This document shows positions 55,233-64,000 of a DNA stretch of 64,000 nucleotides, one piece after another. The stretch is from Heterotrichella gracilis (Eukaryota > Sar > Xanthophyceae > Tribonematales > Xanthonemataceae). The number at the start of each line of letters is the position of its first letter. The first letter of the stretch is position 1. The stretch is from assembly GCA_032358255.1 (NCBI GenBank), contig JAULBX010027605.1, positions 62,001-126,000 of the forward strand, read 5' to 3'. The translations under genes and the position numbers were made by a program. The notes beneath the pieces were generated by a model. That model was not told where the DNA came from. It ran no database searches and worked only from the letters and a program-made list of their open reading frames with translations.

Positions 55233-55913
55233 AAAAACCCTTGGCGAGGGTAGTCGCAGCCGCTGCGCGCCGGGCGACTGTGTGCGGGAGCGGTGGGGCC
55301 ATGGGTATTTGGCAGGGACAGCTGTGTGATGGCGCTTGTGTGTGTCGTCTACCACCTAGAAGCTAGAGTGCAATGCGCCAGCTTTGGAACAGCTGTTCAT
55401 GCTAAGTTACACTTGTGCCGTTCTTGGGAGTTCATCCAATGGAAGTGCACAGGTGGTGCACCTCTTGGCCCCTGTGGAACCACTTGTGTTGGTAGTCATC
55501 TGGGTAACTGTAAAAGCTTGCAAAGTAGCGTGTGAGGAACCCCAGCAATGCTGGCGGTGTTGTGCGCGGTTCCTGCATGCTGCCACTGTGTGACACCCTG
55601 CATCAAAGGGTTGGCTGGCGCTGGTAACACTAGACTGTTTCCAGTGCACTATCACACAGCATCACTGCCTGGTTTTAACGCCCTCACCACTTGAGATATG
55701 CCCAGCCTCAGGCCAGGACTCACTGCTAGGCAAACCCTGCCAAACGCAGCGGGGAGGGTGTCACTTATAAGAGAAAGGCTTCCATACGTTCAGTCAGTTG
55801 GTGCTGGACTATCGACCGCCCACTCACTGTTGTGCCTCCACAGACTCCGCATCGCTGCCTATATATACACGCATAGTAGCACTCCACCCACCAAACACAA
55901 AGCCTTGCCCGCC
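55233..55913. other. Spacer between P0 and MnSOD
   Basis: 680 bp on the same strand: the P0 3' UTR with TGTAA near 55507, then the MnSOD promoter with a TATA element. Confidence 0.5.
55860..55867 (+). promoter_or_regulatory. TATA box of the MnSOD gene
   Basis: TATATATA lies 47-54 bp before the ATG at 55914. With the usual spacing this predicts a very short leader of about 20-25 nt. Position and sequence are seen; function is inferred. Confidence 0.55.
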
Positions 55914-57969
55914 ATGGCGTTGCGCACCCGCGCACTGTCGCTGGTCCGCCAGCACGCCTCCTCCACCGGTGGGCGCAGCCTCTCCACCCTCACCCTCCCC
56001 GACCTGCCCTACGACTATGGCGCGCTCGAGCCCGTGATATCGGCCGAGATCATGCAGCTGCACCACGCCAAGCACCACCAGGCGTACGTCACCAACTTCA
56101 ACGCGGCCATAGAGCAGTACGCGGAGGCGGAGCACAAGGACGACCTGAGCAAGATGCTGGCGCTGCAGGGGGCGATCAAGTTCAACGGGGGAGGTGCGGG
56201 AAGGGATCTCATTAGTCAGCATCTATATGCATGCATACATATATGCATGCATACAGCACATCTACGTGCACGCAAGCGGGCTGATGCATGCGACCTGGCA
56301 GTCGCATACTGTAAATGAGGTCTTGAGGCTGGATATGTACGTGGCGTCCATCGATTTTGGGTGGTGTGCAGGCCACATCAACCACTCCATCTTCTGGACC
56401 AACCTCCTGCCACCAAAGGTGCGCACGCCACCTGAAACTGGTGCCCCACGCCACCGTCCAACGCAGTGATTCCTATCAGATCCTGTCATAATATGTTTGA
56501 ATGTTCCCTGTCAAACCAGCCCATGCCATGCCATGCCATGCCATTGCTATGCCAGGCGCTAGGCGCACATACCAGGCGCACCTGCATGCCAGCGGCATGC
56601 CACGATGCACCCATAGTGCTGCACCATATCGCACACCAGCCAGTGTCCTCTGCACCATCCCACGTATGCATCCCCTCTTTTCCTTTCAGGAGTTTGAGCT
56701 CCCCAGCGGCAAGCTGCTGGACGCCATCAACACCGACTTTGGGTCGCTGGACAAGCTGGTGGCCAAGTTCAACCCAGCAACGGCAGCGGTGCAGGTAGGT
56801 TTACCACATACATGAAGAGTACCTCTAAAGTTCAGCCCCCAATGCTACATGCATTCCAGCAGTACAGCCAGGTCAGCAGCCCGCCTTGCACTGTGTTCTC
56901 CTTGCGCAGTGTGCTCCTTACCAGCGCTGGAAAGCAGTTCTTGCAGACATACCCATGGCCCTCACCATGCTGCGTGTCATTATCACATTGGCGTGTGGGG
57001 GGTTGCCATTGTAACTCTCGCAATAGTGCAGTGTAGCAGGCGGCGTGGTGTGCGTGCAAGTGAGGGTTTTGTGCATACGGTGTGCAGGGCTCTGGCTGGG
57101 GCTGGCTGGCGTACAACAAGGATGTGGGCAAGCTGGTAATCACCACCACCGCCAACCAGGACCCGTTGCACCCAACAACGGTATGCGCACTGTCATGCTG
57201 ATGCACGGACGCAGCTCGTGTATCGCCAGAAATGGGTCACCGCGGCGGGCAATTGCGTGTTGCTTCCATGGCACACAACAGTGACAGATCCATGCAGCTT
57301 GATGTGCGCGCCACCCAACGCACCTGACCCCATCCGTGCACGCCATCATTCCCACCCATGCTGCATGCCACGGTCATCATGTACGCGGGGACCATCAGTC
57401 CCGCCCACGTCACATGCACCTGCTCACCTATGCACTTGTGCCTCGGTGGCCACCAGATCCACCCACCTGTAATCCCCACTTTTGACTACCGGCCTGACCA
57501 CCTGTGCACCCTAACCCTACCACTACAAACCTAGGGTTTTTGTGGGCATCGACGTGTTAGAAACCCTAGAAACTCTACGACCAGTGCACCGTAAACCCTA
57601 CACAGCATGCACCCTAAACCCTAACCCCCACCTGCAGGGCCTGGTCCCGCTGCTGGGCATCGACACCTGGGAGCATGCTTACTGTAAGTATGTAGCATAT
57701 CTGTATGTCAGATGATGTATCTGTGTGTCAGATGATGTATCTGTATGTCACATGTGAGAGCATATGTTGCACATCATCTCCCATGATGTCCCATGCAGAT
57801 CATCTCCCACCTGTATGTCAGATATGGGAGCATATGTTGCTGATCATCTCCCATCTTGTCCCATGCAGATCTGCAGTACAAGAACGCGCGGCCCGACTAC
57901 CTCAAGGCAATCTGGCAGGTGGTCAACTGGGGGGATGTTGCCACCAGGCTGGAGGCGGCAAGCAAGTGA
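55914..57969 (+). CDS. MSD1: Mitochondrial manganese superoxide dismutase
   Basis: Six exons (55914-56193, 56372-56418, 56690-56794, 57088-57180, 57638-57683, 57869-57969) join in phase to 672 nt, 223 residues, TGA stop. The enzyme converts superoxide to hydrogen peroxide and oxygen in the mitochondrial matrix. A 25-residue Arg/Ser-rich presequence precedes [16 protein letters not shown]. The four metal ligands are in place: His in [12 protein letters not shown], His in [11 protein letters not shown], Asp and His in [13 protein letters not shown]. The GHINHSIFW form together with [10 protein letters not shown] and KAIWQVVNW favour Mn-type over Fe-type SOD. Length and domain order are standard. 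A TATA box lies close upstream and a TGTAA about 220 nt after the stop. The last intron has a duplicated acceptor. Confidence 0.95.
57490..57632. repeat. Decayed telomere-like repeats in MnSOD intron 4
   Basis: CCCTAACCCTA, CTAGGGTTTTTG, GTAAACCCTA and CACCCTAAACCCTAACC units are spread over about 140 bp, ending just before the exon-5 acceptor. Both orientations of the unit occur. Confidence 0.75.
57700..57868. repeat. Tandem repeat and duplicated acceptor in the last MnSOD intron
   Basis: Units of the type TGTATGTCAGATGATG recur at 57703-57750. Then about 40 bp ending in CCCATGCAGAT (about 57763-57800) recur at about 57831-57870, where the second copy is the real acceptor. Shift about 70 bp. 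Both copies keep a usable CAG. Confidence 0.8.
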
Positions 57970-58985
57970 TTTTGGTCACAATTGAGACATCAGGAGCGGG
58001 TTGAGGAGGGACAGGGCTGGCAATGGGGATGCTTTGGGGTGCATTTTGTGAAGGCTGGGTGGTGTGACCGTCGTGGGTGAGTGAGGAGGGGATTTTGTGG
58101 GTATGGCTCGCGCGGTTGGGGTGTGGGGGTTGGTGGGGCGTGGGGCTATCGTGGGGGCATGGATAGATTTGGGCCAAGTTGTGTTGTGCTGTAACCCAGC
58201 ATACCTGTCAAGACAGTGCATGCATAAGGTCTGCTGTGCTGGTAGAAACCGCTACATTTCAGCGGCTGCGTGGGGTGCCGCACGCATTGCTGCTAGGGAC
58301 CCACTGGCAAAGGGACTTCTGGTGGAAGTGGACCTGTAATCCGTAGCAAATTTGCGCATATCTCAATGGGTGAAGTCGCTTGAAGTAAGCTATGTCCTTG
58401 AAATGCGTGCTGCACACCTGCTTGGCGTCATGAGCGCAGGAAATTGAACTCTTGATGGCACCCCAATGCCTACACGCTCAAGGGCCTGCATCCACCTATT
58501 CATGTTCCAGGGAAGCAGTTCTGGCCACTTTCCCACCTTGCGATGGTTGTCCAGTGCAAAACAACGGCCCAGTAATAAATGTCCATTTTTTATTTTCTGT
58601 TTCTTTTTCGATTTGTCCACCGACCGCCAGCCGCTGTGCAGCCGTTTTTGCCCGCAGCAGGCACTGTGGATCCAATCACACGGGATTTGGAACAGGATAA
58701 GCGAGTTAAGCCCTTTTTTGCTCGAGTGCATCGCGTTGCGCTGTTTAAGCTATCGTGCCTCTTCGCTGGGTTGAGAGCCACATGCAAGATACCGACTTGC
58801 ACAACCGTTTGTAACCTTGAACAACTCCACGACGCAAACGTGGCTGGCATCCATGTTGGCATGCCCATCACCCACACCCACGCTAGAGTGGGTTTCCAGC
58901 CTTCAATAGCCTAGACTTGCACCCAACTTGTTAGCATCACCTTCCCTCAGCCGTTGGCAGCTCCCTGTACCCCACTCCTGCACCC
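57970..58985. other. Spacer between MnSOD and the TraB-family gene
   Basis: About 1 kb on the same strand. TGTAA near 58189 probably ends the MnSOD transcript. A 113-codon minus-strand ORF (58390-58731) shows no motif I know, so I leave it uncalled. Confidence 0.45.
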
Positions 58986-61900
58986 ATGGGTGCCCACACG
59001 CATGCATATGGCATGCCCACTAGCACCCCCGCTAGAGCCCCCCACCAGCTACGCCCCAGGGCCTTTGCAGGCGCAGGCCCCGCCACCCGCAGACCCACAC
59101 GCACCCCTCGCCTCACACTGCGGGCTGTGAGTGACACCACCAGGCAGCAGGTGCCCACACATCAGGTGGAGACCCGCCAGGTGAGGGGGGAGGATGTGAG
59201 GTGGGGGGTGAAATGGGACAGACACGGCTAGACAGGCCTACCAAGGATGCAGAAAGGGGCCTTCTGATGTAGGTAGTAGTCATGTAGTTGAAATCAGCTG
59301 TTGTGCTTGTGCAACATCTGGGTGTGAATGTCACCACTTGGTGCCGACACACCAGGTGGAGCCTCGCCAGGTGAGGGGGTGTTGCGTGGGTGTGACCTTT
59401 GGTGCGAGGTTGGTTGTACACAGGGTGAACTGGTTGTGGATGTGTGCGATGGAAGCACACCCTTGGGTGGGCAGAATGTTTATAGGTAGGCTGTTTATAA
59501 CGTCTAATCCTATACCCTAGAGCAGGTGGAGCAATGGGAGGAGGGGATCTGGGGGTGCAAACTCGTGCAGGAAATGAAACCATCCATGTGAACCAGGGTC
59601 CTATTGCTGAATGTTACACTATGTTGTTGGCACTACCAGTGCCCTGAAACGATCATACCCGCACGGCCACATCCAGTGCAATAACCCTAGCCTGGCTGTG
59701 TGGGCTGCGTGTACCAGACATGTGTTAACGTGCCCATGCATGAATGTATCAAAATTCTTCGAAAAACAGCATTTTGAGCCCCCCGACACCGTTGTACTCA
59801 ACCCTTTCACTGCAATTTGACAGATTTGGGCAAAGTAAACCTTATGTCTTAAAATGCACTCCAATCGCTCACTTCCCTCCTGCAGGATGTTGTCCCTCCC
59901 CCCTCGCTCGCCGCCCTACCCCCTTCTGTGCGCCTTCCCACCGCTCTGCTGCGGGCCCCCAACCCCAACGTGGCGGGGGGTGAGACGCTGGTGTACGTGC
60001 TGGGGGTGTCGCACGTGTCGCAGCAGGCGTGCAAGCAGGTAATCCGCAGGAAATAGACCCTATATAACCCCTCAACCTTAAACAGGCCTATCCTGTGGGT
60101 GGTATCCAAGCAGGTGCGCTACTAGAGCTGCTGGCATGGACCCATGCCTGTGGGTCAAAGTGCATGCGCCTTGGCTTTCTATCATGGTTCTATCATGGCC
60201 CTGCCTCTGGACCTGCTGTGTATAATGGTCGCGCAAAAGCAGCTGCACGACAAGACTTTCGGTGCAGCTGCAAGCGCCAGACTGCACCATAATTTTCGTG
60301 AGTTTGCTTGCGCTGGTTGCCCCATTTATGACTGGCTTGATCCATCTAGGTGTTGGTATTTGTTGTGTTGATGTGTGTACGCACGTTGCATCACTTGCTC
60401 AACCTGAACCATCCACGTTATAATGTTTGCCTGTGTGAGGCTGTGGCTGTGCCTCTTTTTGTGGCCGCATTTGCTACACCAGGCACACGCCAGGTGCCAA
60501 TGCCTGCTCTATACATGTGGCTCTGGCTGTGGCTCTTGCTGTGGCCACATGTGTGTATGTACATACATGCGTACATTTGTGTATGTGTACGCCAGGTGCT
60601 AATGCCCGCTCTGTGTATGTGGCGGTGGCGGTGGCTGTGGCTCTTGCTGTAACCACGTGTGTGTATGCTTGTACATGTGTATAATCGTGTATGTGTAAGC
60701 CAGGTGCCAATGCCCGCTCTGTGTATGTGTGGTTGCAGATCCAGGCGCTGATCCAGGCGGTGCGCCCCGAGGTTGTTGTGCTTGAGCTGTGCAAGGACAG
60801 GCTGGGCTTGCTCACAGACCCGCAGGAGCAGCCGCAGTTGTGGAACACGCGCACGGTGAGTGTAGGGCTTAGGGTTTGGATTTAGGGTTAAGCTTTGAAA
60901 AAAGCTGTGGAACACGTGCACACAGGGTTTGGGGTTTAGCCCCAGGAGCAGCCGCAGCTGTGGAACACGCGCACGGTGAGTGTAGGGTTTGGGTTTAGGG
61001 TTTAGGGTTTTACCCCAAGAGCAGCCACAGCTGTGGAACACGTAAATAAGTAAGTATCTACTTTCCAGCTTTAAAGCCAGGTTAGCATGTCTGGGTATGC
61101 CTCACCCCAATCCTAGAGCCAAGGCTTAACTGACACTGTTTCCAGTGTGGCAGATGGTGGCCAACCAGTCGTGCCGCTAACCGCACTTTCGTGCTCCCCA
61201 TTTTCTCCCGTCGCAAAGTTCAGGGAAATTCAAAAAATATCGCTACCCTTCGGATTCGAACCTGCGACCCCTTGCTTAGTTGAACTCAAGACTCAACTCA
61301 AACCCAGCTGTGGAACACGTGCACGGTGCGTTTAGGGTTTAGGGTTTAGCGTTTAGCGTTTAGCCCAGGAGCAGCTGCGATTAGCGGGAGGGGAAGGGGG
61401 GCGGGCGGAGGGCGGTGTGGAACATGCGCAAATTTTCTGGGGGTCACAACACCAAGTGTATGTATAGGGAACGTGGGGGCGGCATGGAACACGTGCTTGG
61501 CTTGGGGCCGGGTTACAAGTCAGAGCAGGGGATGGGAATGGTCATAAAGCCCCCGCCGTTAGGTTATTGGGAGGCTATTTCATGTGGACCAGTGTTGCGT
61601 GGAAATGGGTAGGTTGAAAGGGGTTAGGGACAGGATTGGCTGGCCATTATCTGCATATGCAAGCAGTGACCTCCTGCGTTGCCTTCGGTGGGGTTCGAGG
61701 AAGCTTGGCTCTTATAGGCAAGTGCATACCCAGCATCGTGAAAACAAAATTGGCTGTCAATGACTCACCTACCCACCCACCCACCCACCCATGCCCACAA
61801 TCTCTTCACCATTCACCTACCACCCCATTCGCCCACAGGTGCGCATCGAGGGCGCTCCTGGTGTGTTTTCGGAGGGGGGCCTCACCCAGTCAGACATAGT

Positions 61901-64000
61901 GTCGCTGCTGCGCAGTGGTCCAGGCAGCCCTGTGAGCCCGGATGACATTGACAAGGACGCTATGCGGCTGCTGGCAACAGGTGGGTGGGGGGTCCAAGGG
62001 CTCTGTGCTGTGGGTGTGGGTGCAGGTGTGGGTGTGGGTGTGGGTGTGGGTGCGGGTGCGGGTGCGGGTGCGGGTGCGGGTGCGGGTGCGGGTGCGGGTG
62101 TGTGTGGGTGGGGGGGGGGGGGGGCATGTTGGGATTGCATGTGGGCACATGGTCCCTGGCAGGTGTGCAAATACCTTGGCGGGGATGCAAATTTGCATTT
62201 TTGTTTTTGAAGAGTTGTCCACAAGGGTGGAGGGTGGCCTGGGGTGGAAACTGGGGTGTTGAGTACCTGCAAACCCAACCACCCTGAACCCTAAACAATG
62301 TGCCATACTGCCATCAAGTGCATGAACACGTACATGTGGTTCTCCTCTTCTACTTAAACAGCACAAACCCTAAAACCCTAAATAATGCACCGCATGGCCC
62401 TACCACACAGGCCTGTTTGGCTCCATGCACCCCAATTTGAATCCTAAAACCTCAACCCTCAACCCTCAACCCTGAACCCAAAACTAGACCTGCCACACAC
62501 TTCCCTACCCTCTCACGCAGGCCTGTTTGGATCGGTGCGCCCCTCCTCCCTGCCACCCGGCCCCCACGAGGCCCCTGCATTTGCCATCACCCCCACAGGC
62601 GCCCTCAGGCCCGCCGCTCCCATGGGTCCCCTTACCTTCCTGGTCAGCCAGCGGTCGCTGCCAGGTGTCAAGCAGTGGCGGGTGGGGGTGGACGGCAGCA
62701 TGGAGGGGGTGGTGCTGGAGGAAGGTGAGAAAGGGGATGGGAGGGAAGCATGCGCTTGGGAACATGCCGGATGGGGGCTGCGTTGAGCACGTTGGGTATA
62801 GATGTGATTCTGCGGTTATGCAGCCAGAGGTAGCAATACATTATTGATTGAATCTTGCCTACGCACGTACCACCACCTTGTGTTCATTGGTTTCCCTTCC
62901 TCCTTGTATTCAGATGGTAGCCTGTTCGTGTGGTTGGATGATGCATCGTAGAGGGAAAGGAAGTGCATGGTGGGGAGAAATGGAGTAAAGGGAACGCCTC
63001 ATCATACATTCACAATCCTCTGTATGCTGCGCCCCCATCATGCTCCCCCTGTCCCTGGCCAGGTGCCTTGTCAGCGCTGCAGCAGGAGGTGATGGCGCGG
63101 GCAGCAGCCGGGAAACCCTCCATCACAACACTCATGTATGCACGGGCCCAACTCCTATCCCTGGTGGCATCCACCCACCCAGGCCTGGCAGCCACTGTGC
63201 GGTTCAGTGGGGTGGAGACAGGGGAGGTGGAGGCGACAGTGGCTGCGGGCCAAGGGGGGGATGTGGTGACGGGGCTGGAGGGGAGTGCGGTGGGGGAACA
63301 GGGGTGGGGCATCACCCCGTACCAGCCTCCACAGCGCAGCGTGCAGCGCAGTGGGGGGGTGCGGGTGGGTCTGGAAGTGGTTGGAATCTCGGGGAATGGG
63401 GCGTCGGGCAATGGGGCGCCGGTGGGGGATGCGGGTGGCGAGGTGCGCAGCCAGTGGCGGGAGTGGAGCGAGGATGAGGTGGCGGGAGGGTCGGCGGGAC
63501 CGGCGAATGACAGTGCGCCAAGTGGCGTAGCAGGGGCCTTCAGCCGCTTGCTCACCGACTCATATGCCAAGCACCAGGTGGGTGCGGGATGAGGAGGGGT
63601 GTGCCCTAGGGTAACACGGTCCATTGTACACCTTTATTTGAGTTCTGCAGGGGTTCATGAAGTGGAATGTCAATGCATGAAGCAAAACTGGCAGGAATGG
63701 AGCTGCTAGTAGGACACAAGGACGAACGAGCCACACACGCACACATACTTGCATTTGCTGCCACCTGTCAGCCTGATGCGGCCACCTCACAGGTCCGCCC
63801 AGGTGCTGGTATGGGCTGGTGCCTGCGCTGTTGAGCTAATGTGTGATGCAGGGAGTATCCCTACACTTTACTGTGTCTGCACAGGTGTCTGCACCCAGGG
63901 AAGGACAAGCTTGGATCCTAGTGTGCCTGACCCAGCTTCCTCTCCTCTCATCGTCTCCCCCACCCGTTTCTACACATTCTACACACACAATACTATCCGC
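58986..64000 (+). CDS. TraB-family protein, 5' part (runs off the right edge)
   Basis: Exons seen: 58986-59180, 59886-60038, 60739-60855, 61839-61980, 62521-62724, 63063-63577; phases agree throughout. The gene must continue past the window because no stop closes the last frame. The N-terminus (Thr/Pro/Ala/Arg-rich, ending near TPRLTLRAV) resembles an organelle transit peptide. Exons 2-3 hold the TraB signature: LVYVLGVSHVSQQACKQ (Gly-x-x-His-Val-Ser) and RPEVVVLELCKDRLGLL (Glu-Leu-Cys-x-x-Arg). TraB/PrgY/TIKI-type proteins are putative metal-dependent peptidases named after bacterial pheromone shutdown; plant members sit in plastid and mitochondrial envelopes. Exons 4-6 are lower complexity, with Gly/Val-rich stretches. 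Function here is unknown. Its introns hold most of the duplicated splice junctions and telomere repeats of the window. Nothing certain is visible after 63577. Confidence 0.75.
59341..59386. repeat. Duplicate of TraB exon-1 end and donor
   Basis: Bases 59341-59378 repeat 59151-59188 (CAGGTGGAG-x-CTCGCCAGGTGAGG against the exon end) with few changes, shift 190 bp. The copied donor GTGAGG is intact. Confidence 0.85.
60488..60738. repeat. Three tandem units of 102-108 bp ending at a splice acceptor
   Basis: Units begin GCCAGGTGCCAATGCC at about 60489, 60591 and 60699. The third is partial and its final bases, GTGTGGTTGCAG, are the acceptor of TraB exon 3. Confidence 0.8.
60856..61365. repeat. 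Serial copies of TraB exon-3 end and donor with TTTAGGG repeats
   Basis: The exon end AGGAGCAGCCGCAG...TGGAACACGCGCACG|GTGAGT (about 60825-60861) recurs at about 60946-60981 almost unchanged. Partial copies lie at about 60903-60927, 61016-61041 and 61305-61330. TTTAGGG runs sit between copies at 60865-60893, 60983-61008 and 61328-61366. Confidence 0.85.
62011..62125. repeat. (GGGTGC/GGGTGT)n hexamer array and G-run
   Basis: About fourteen hexamers GGGTGT then GGGTGC follow the exon-4 donor of the TraB-family gene and end in a run of 15 or more G near 62110-62124. The repeated G triplets on one strand could form G-quadruplexes. Confidence 0.85.
62280..62475. repeat. Telomere-like repeats and duplicated TraB exon-5 acceptor
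   Basis: CACAGGCCTGTTTGGCTCC at about 62406-62424 copies the exon-5 acceptor and first codons at 62516-62534 (shift 110 bp). CCCTAAA units lie on both sides (about 62286, 62367-62382, 62452-62475). Confidence 0.82.

Noticed and set aside
56516-56545. CCATG pentamer run in MnSOD intron 2 as a regulatory site
   Set aside because: It is a simple microsatellite; nothing in the sequence supports regulation.
60418-61041. 207-codon minus-strand ORF with repeated peptides
   Set aside because: The repeated peptides come from the tandem DNA array and exon-edge copies, not from a gene.
61245-61320. Possible minus-strand tRNA: GGTTCGAATCC motif near 61255
   Set aside because: The T-loop-like motif is there, but the flanking bases do not form a five-pair T stem. 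No A box or acceptor stem is found upstream on that strand. It is at best a tRNA-like fragment.
61817-62366. 139-158-codon ORFs with (Gly-Val/Ala)n or (His-Thr/Pro)n
   Set aside because: They are translations of the GGGTGY hexamer array in a TraB-family intron.
1-64000. CRISPR arrays, insertion sequences, retroelements or virus-like genes
   Set aside because: No regularly spaced direct repeats with unique spacers, and no transposase, reverse transcriptase, integrase or capsid motif was recognised on either strand.

Overview
This window looks like nuclear DNA of a green alga (Chlorophyta, most likely a chlorophycean). Genes are intron-rich with short exons and GT-AG splicing, usually CAG|GTGNGN at the donor. 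Coding exons are GC-rich while introns and spacers are more AT-rich. TGTAA polyadenylation signals follow several stop codons, as in chlorophycean algae. Plant-type telomere repeat units (CCCTAAA/TTTAGGG) are scattered through introns, and all recognisable proteins are plant or algal in type. No organelle, bacterial or viral gene set is present. The species cannot be read from the sequence.

Fifteen protein genes can be modelled, most with exon phases that close exactly. Left to right: the 3' end of APC4 (+, 657-2349); a bestrophin-like membrane protein with a poly-Gln tail (+, 3140-5923); a conserved plant/algal plastid-type protein resembling Arabidopsis At4g37920 (-, 7066-9982); a MUT9/MLK-type casein-kinase-1-like kinase (+, about 11025-14826); the mitochondrial import chaperone TIM10 in four tiny exons (-, 15860-16558); an O-fucosyltransferase-like type II membrane protein (+, 17184-19603); a BRO1-domain protein fused to a TKL-like kinase (-, 20917-28504); the 60S export adaptor NMD3 (-, 29355-34958); a DUF760 / UV-B-induced plastid protein (+, 35586-38519); a DeSI/PPPDE thiol peptidase (-, 39748-41162); a PNUTS-like PP1 regulatory subunit with TFIIS-N, RVxF, RGG and CCCH elements (+, 42592-48514); mitochondrial ATP synthase gamma (-, 49736-52016); ribosomal stalk protein P0 (+, 52395-55232); mitochondrial MnSOD (+, 55914-57969); and a TraB-family protein that runs off the right edge (+, 58986-64000).

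The genes do not form one pathway, which is normal for a nuclear chromosome. Several divergent pairs share short spacers: TIM10/O-fucosyltransferase 625 bp, NMD3/DUF760 627 bp, ATP synthase gamma/P0 378 bp. Two convergent spacers carry near-perfect hairpins (6780-6810 and 49240-49272).

The two most unusual observations are these. First, a BRO1 domain (ESCRT-associated, Alix-like) is joined through a long low-complexity linker to a complete kinase domain; the end of BRO1, the linker and the kinase glycine loop all sit in one 1323-nt exon. Second, introns repeatedly carry a second, diverged copy of the neighbouring exon edge including its splice site, displaced by about 70-206 bp and often next to telomere-like repeats. 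I count at least eight cases in five genes. This suggests a recurrent local duplication or break-repair process that plants decoy splice sites in introns.
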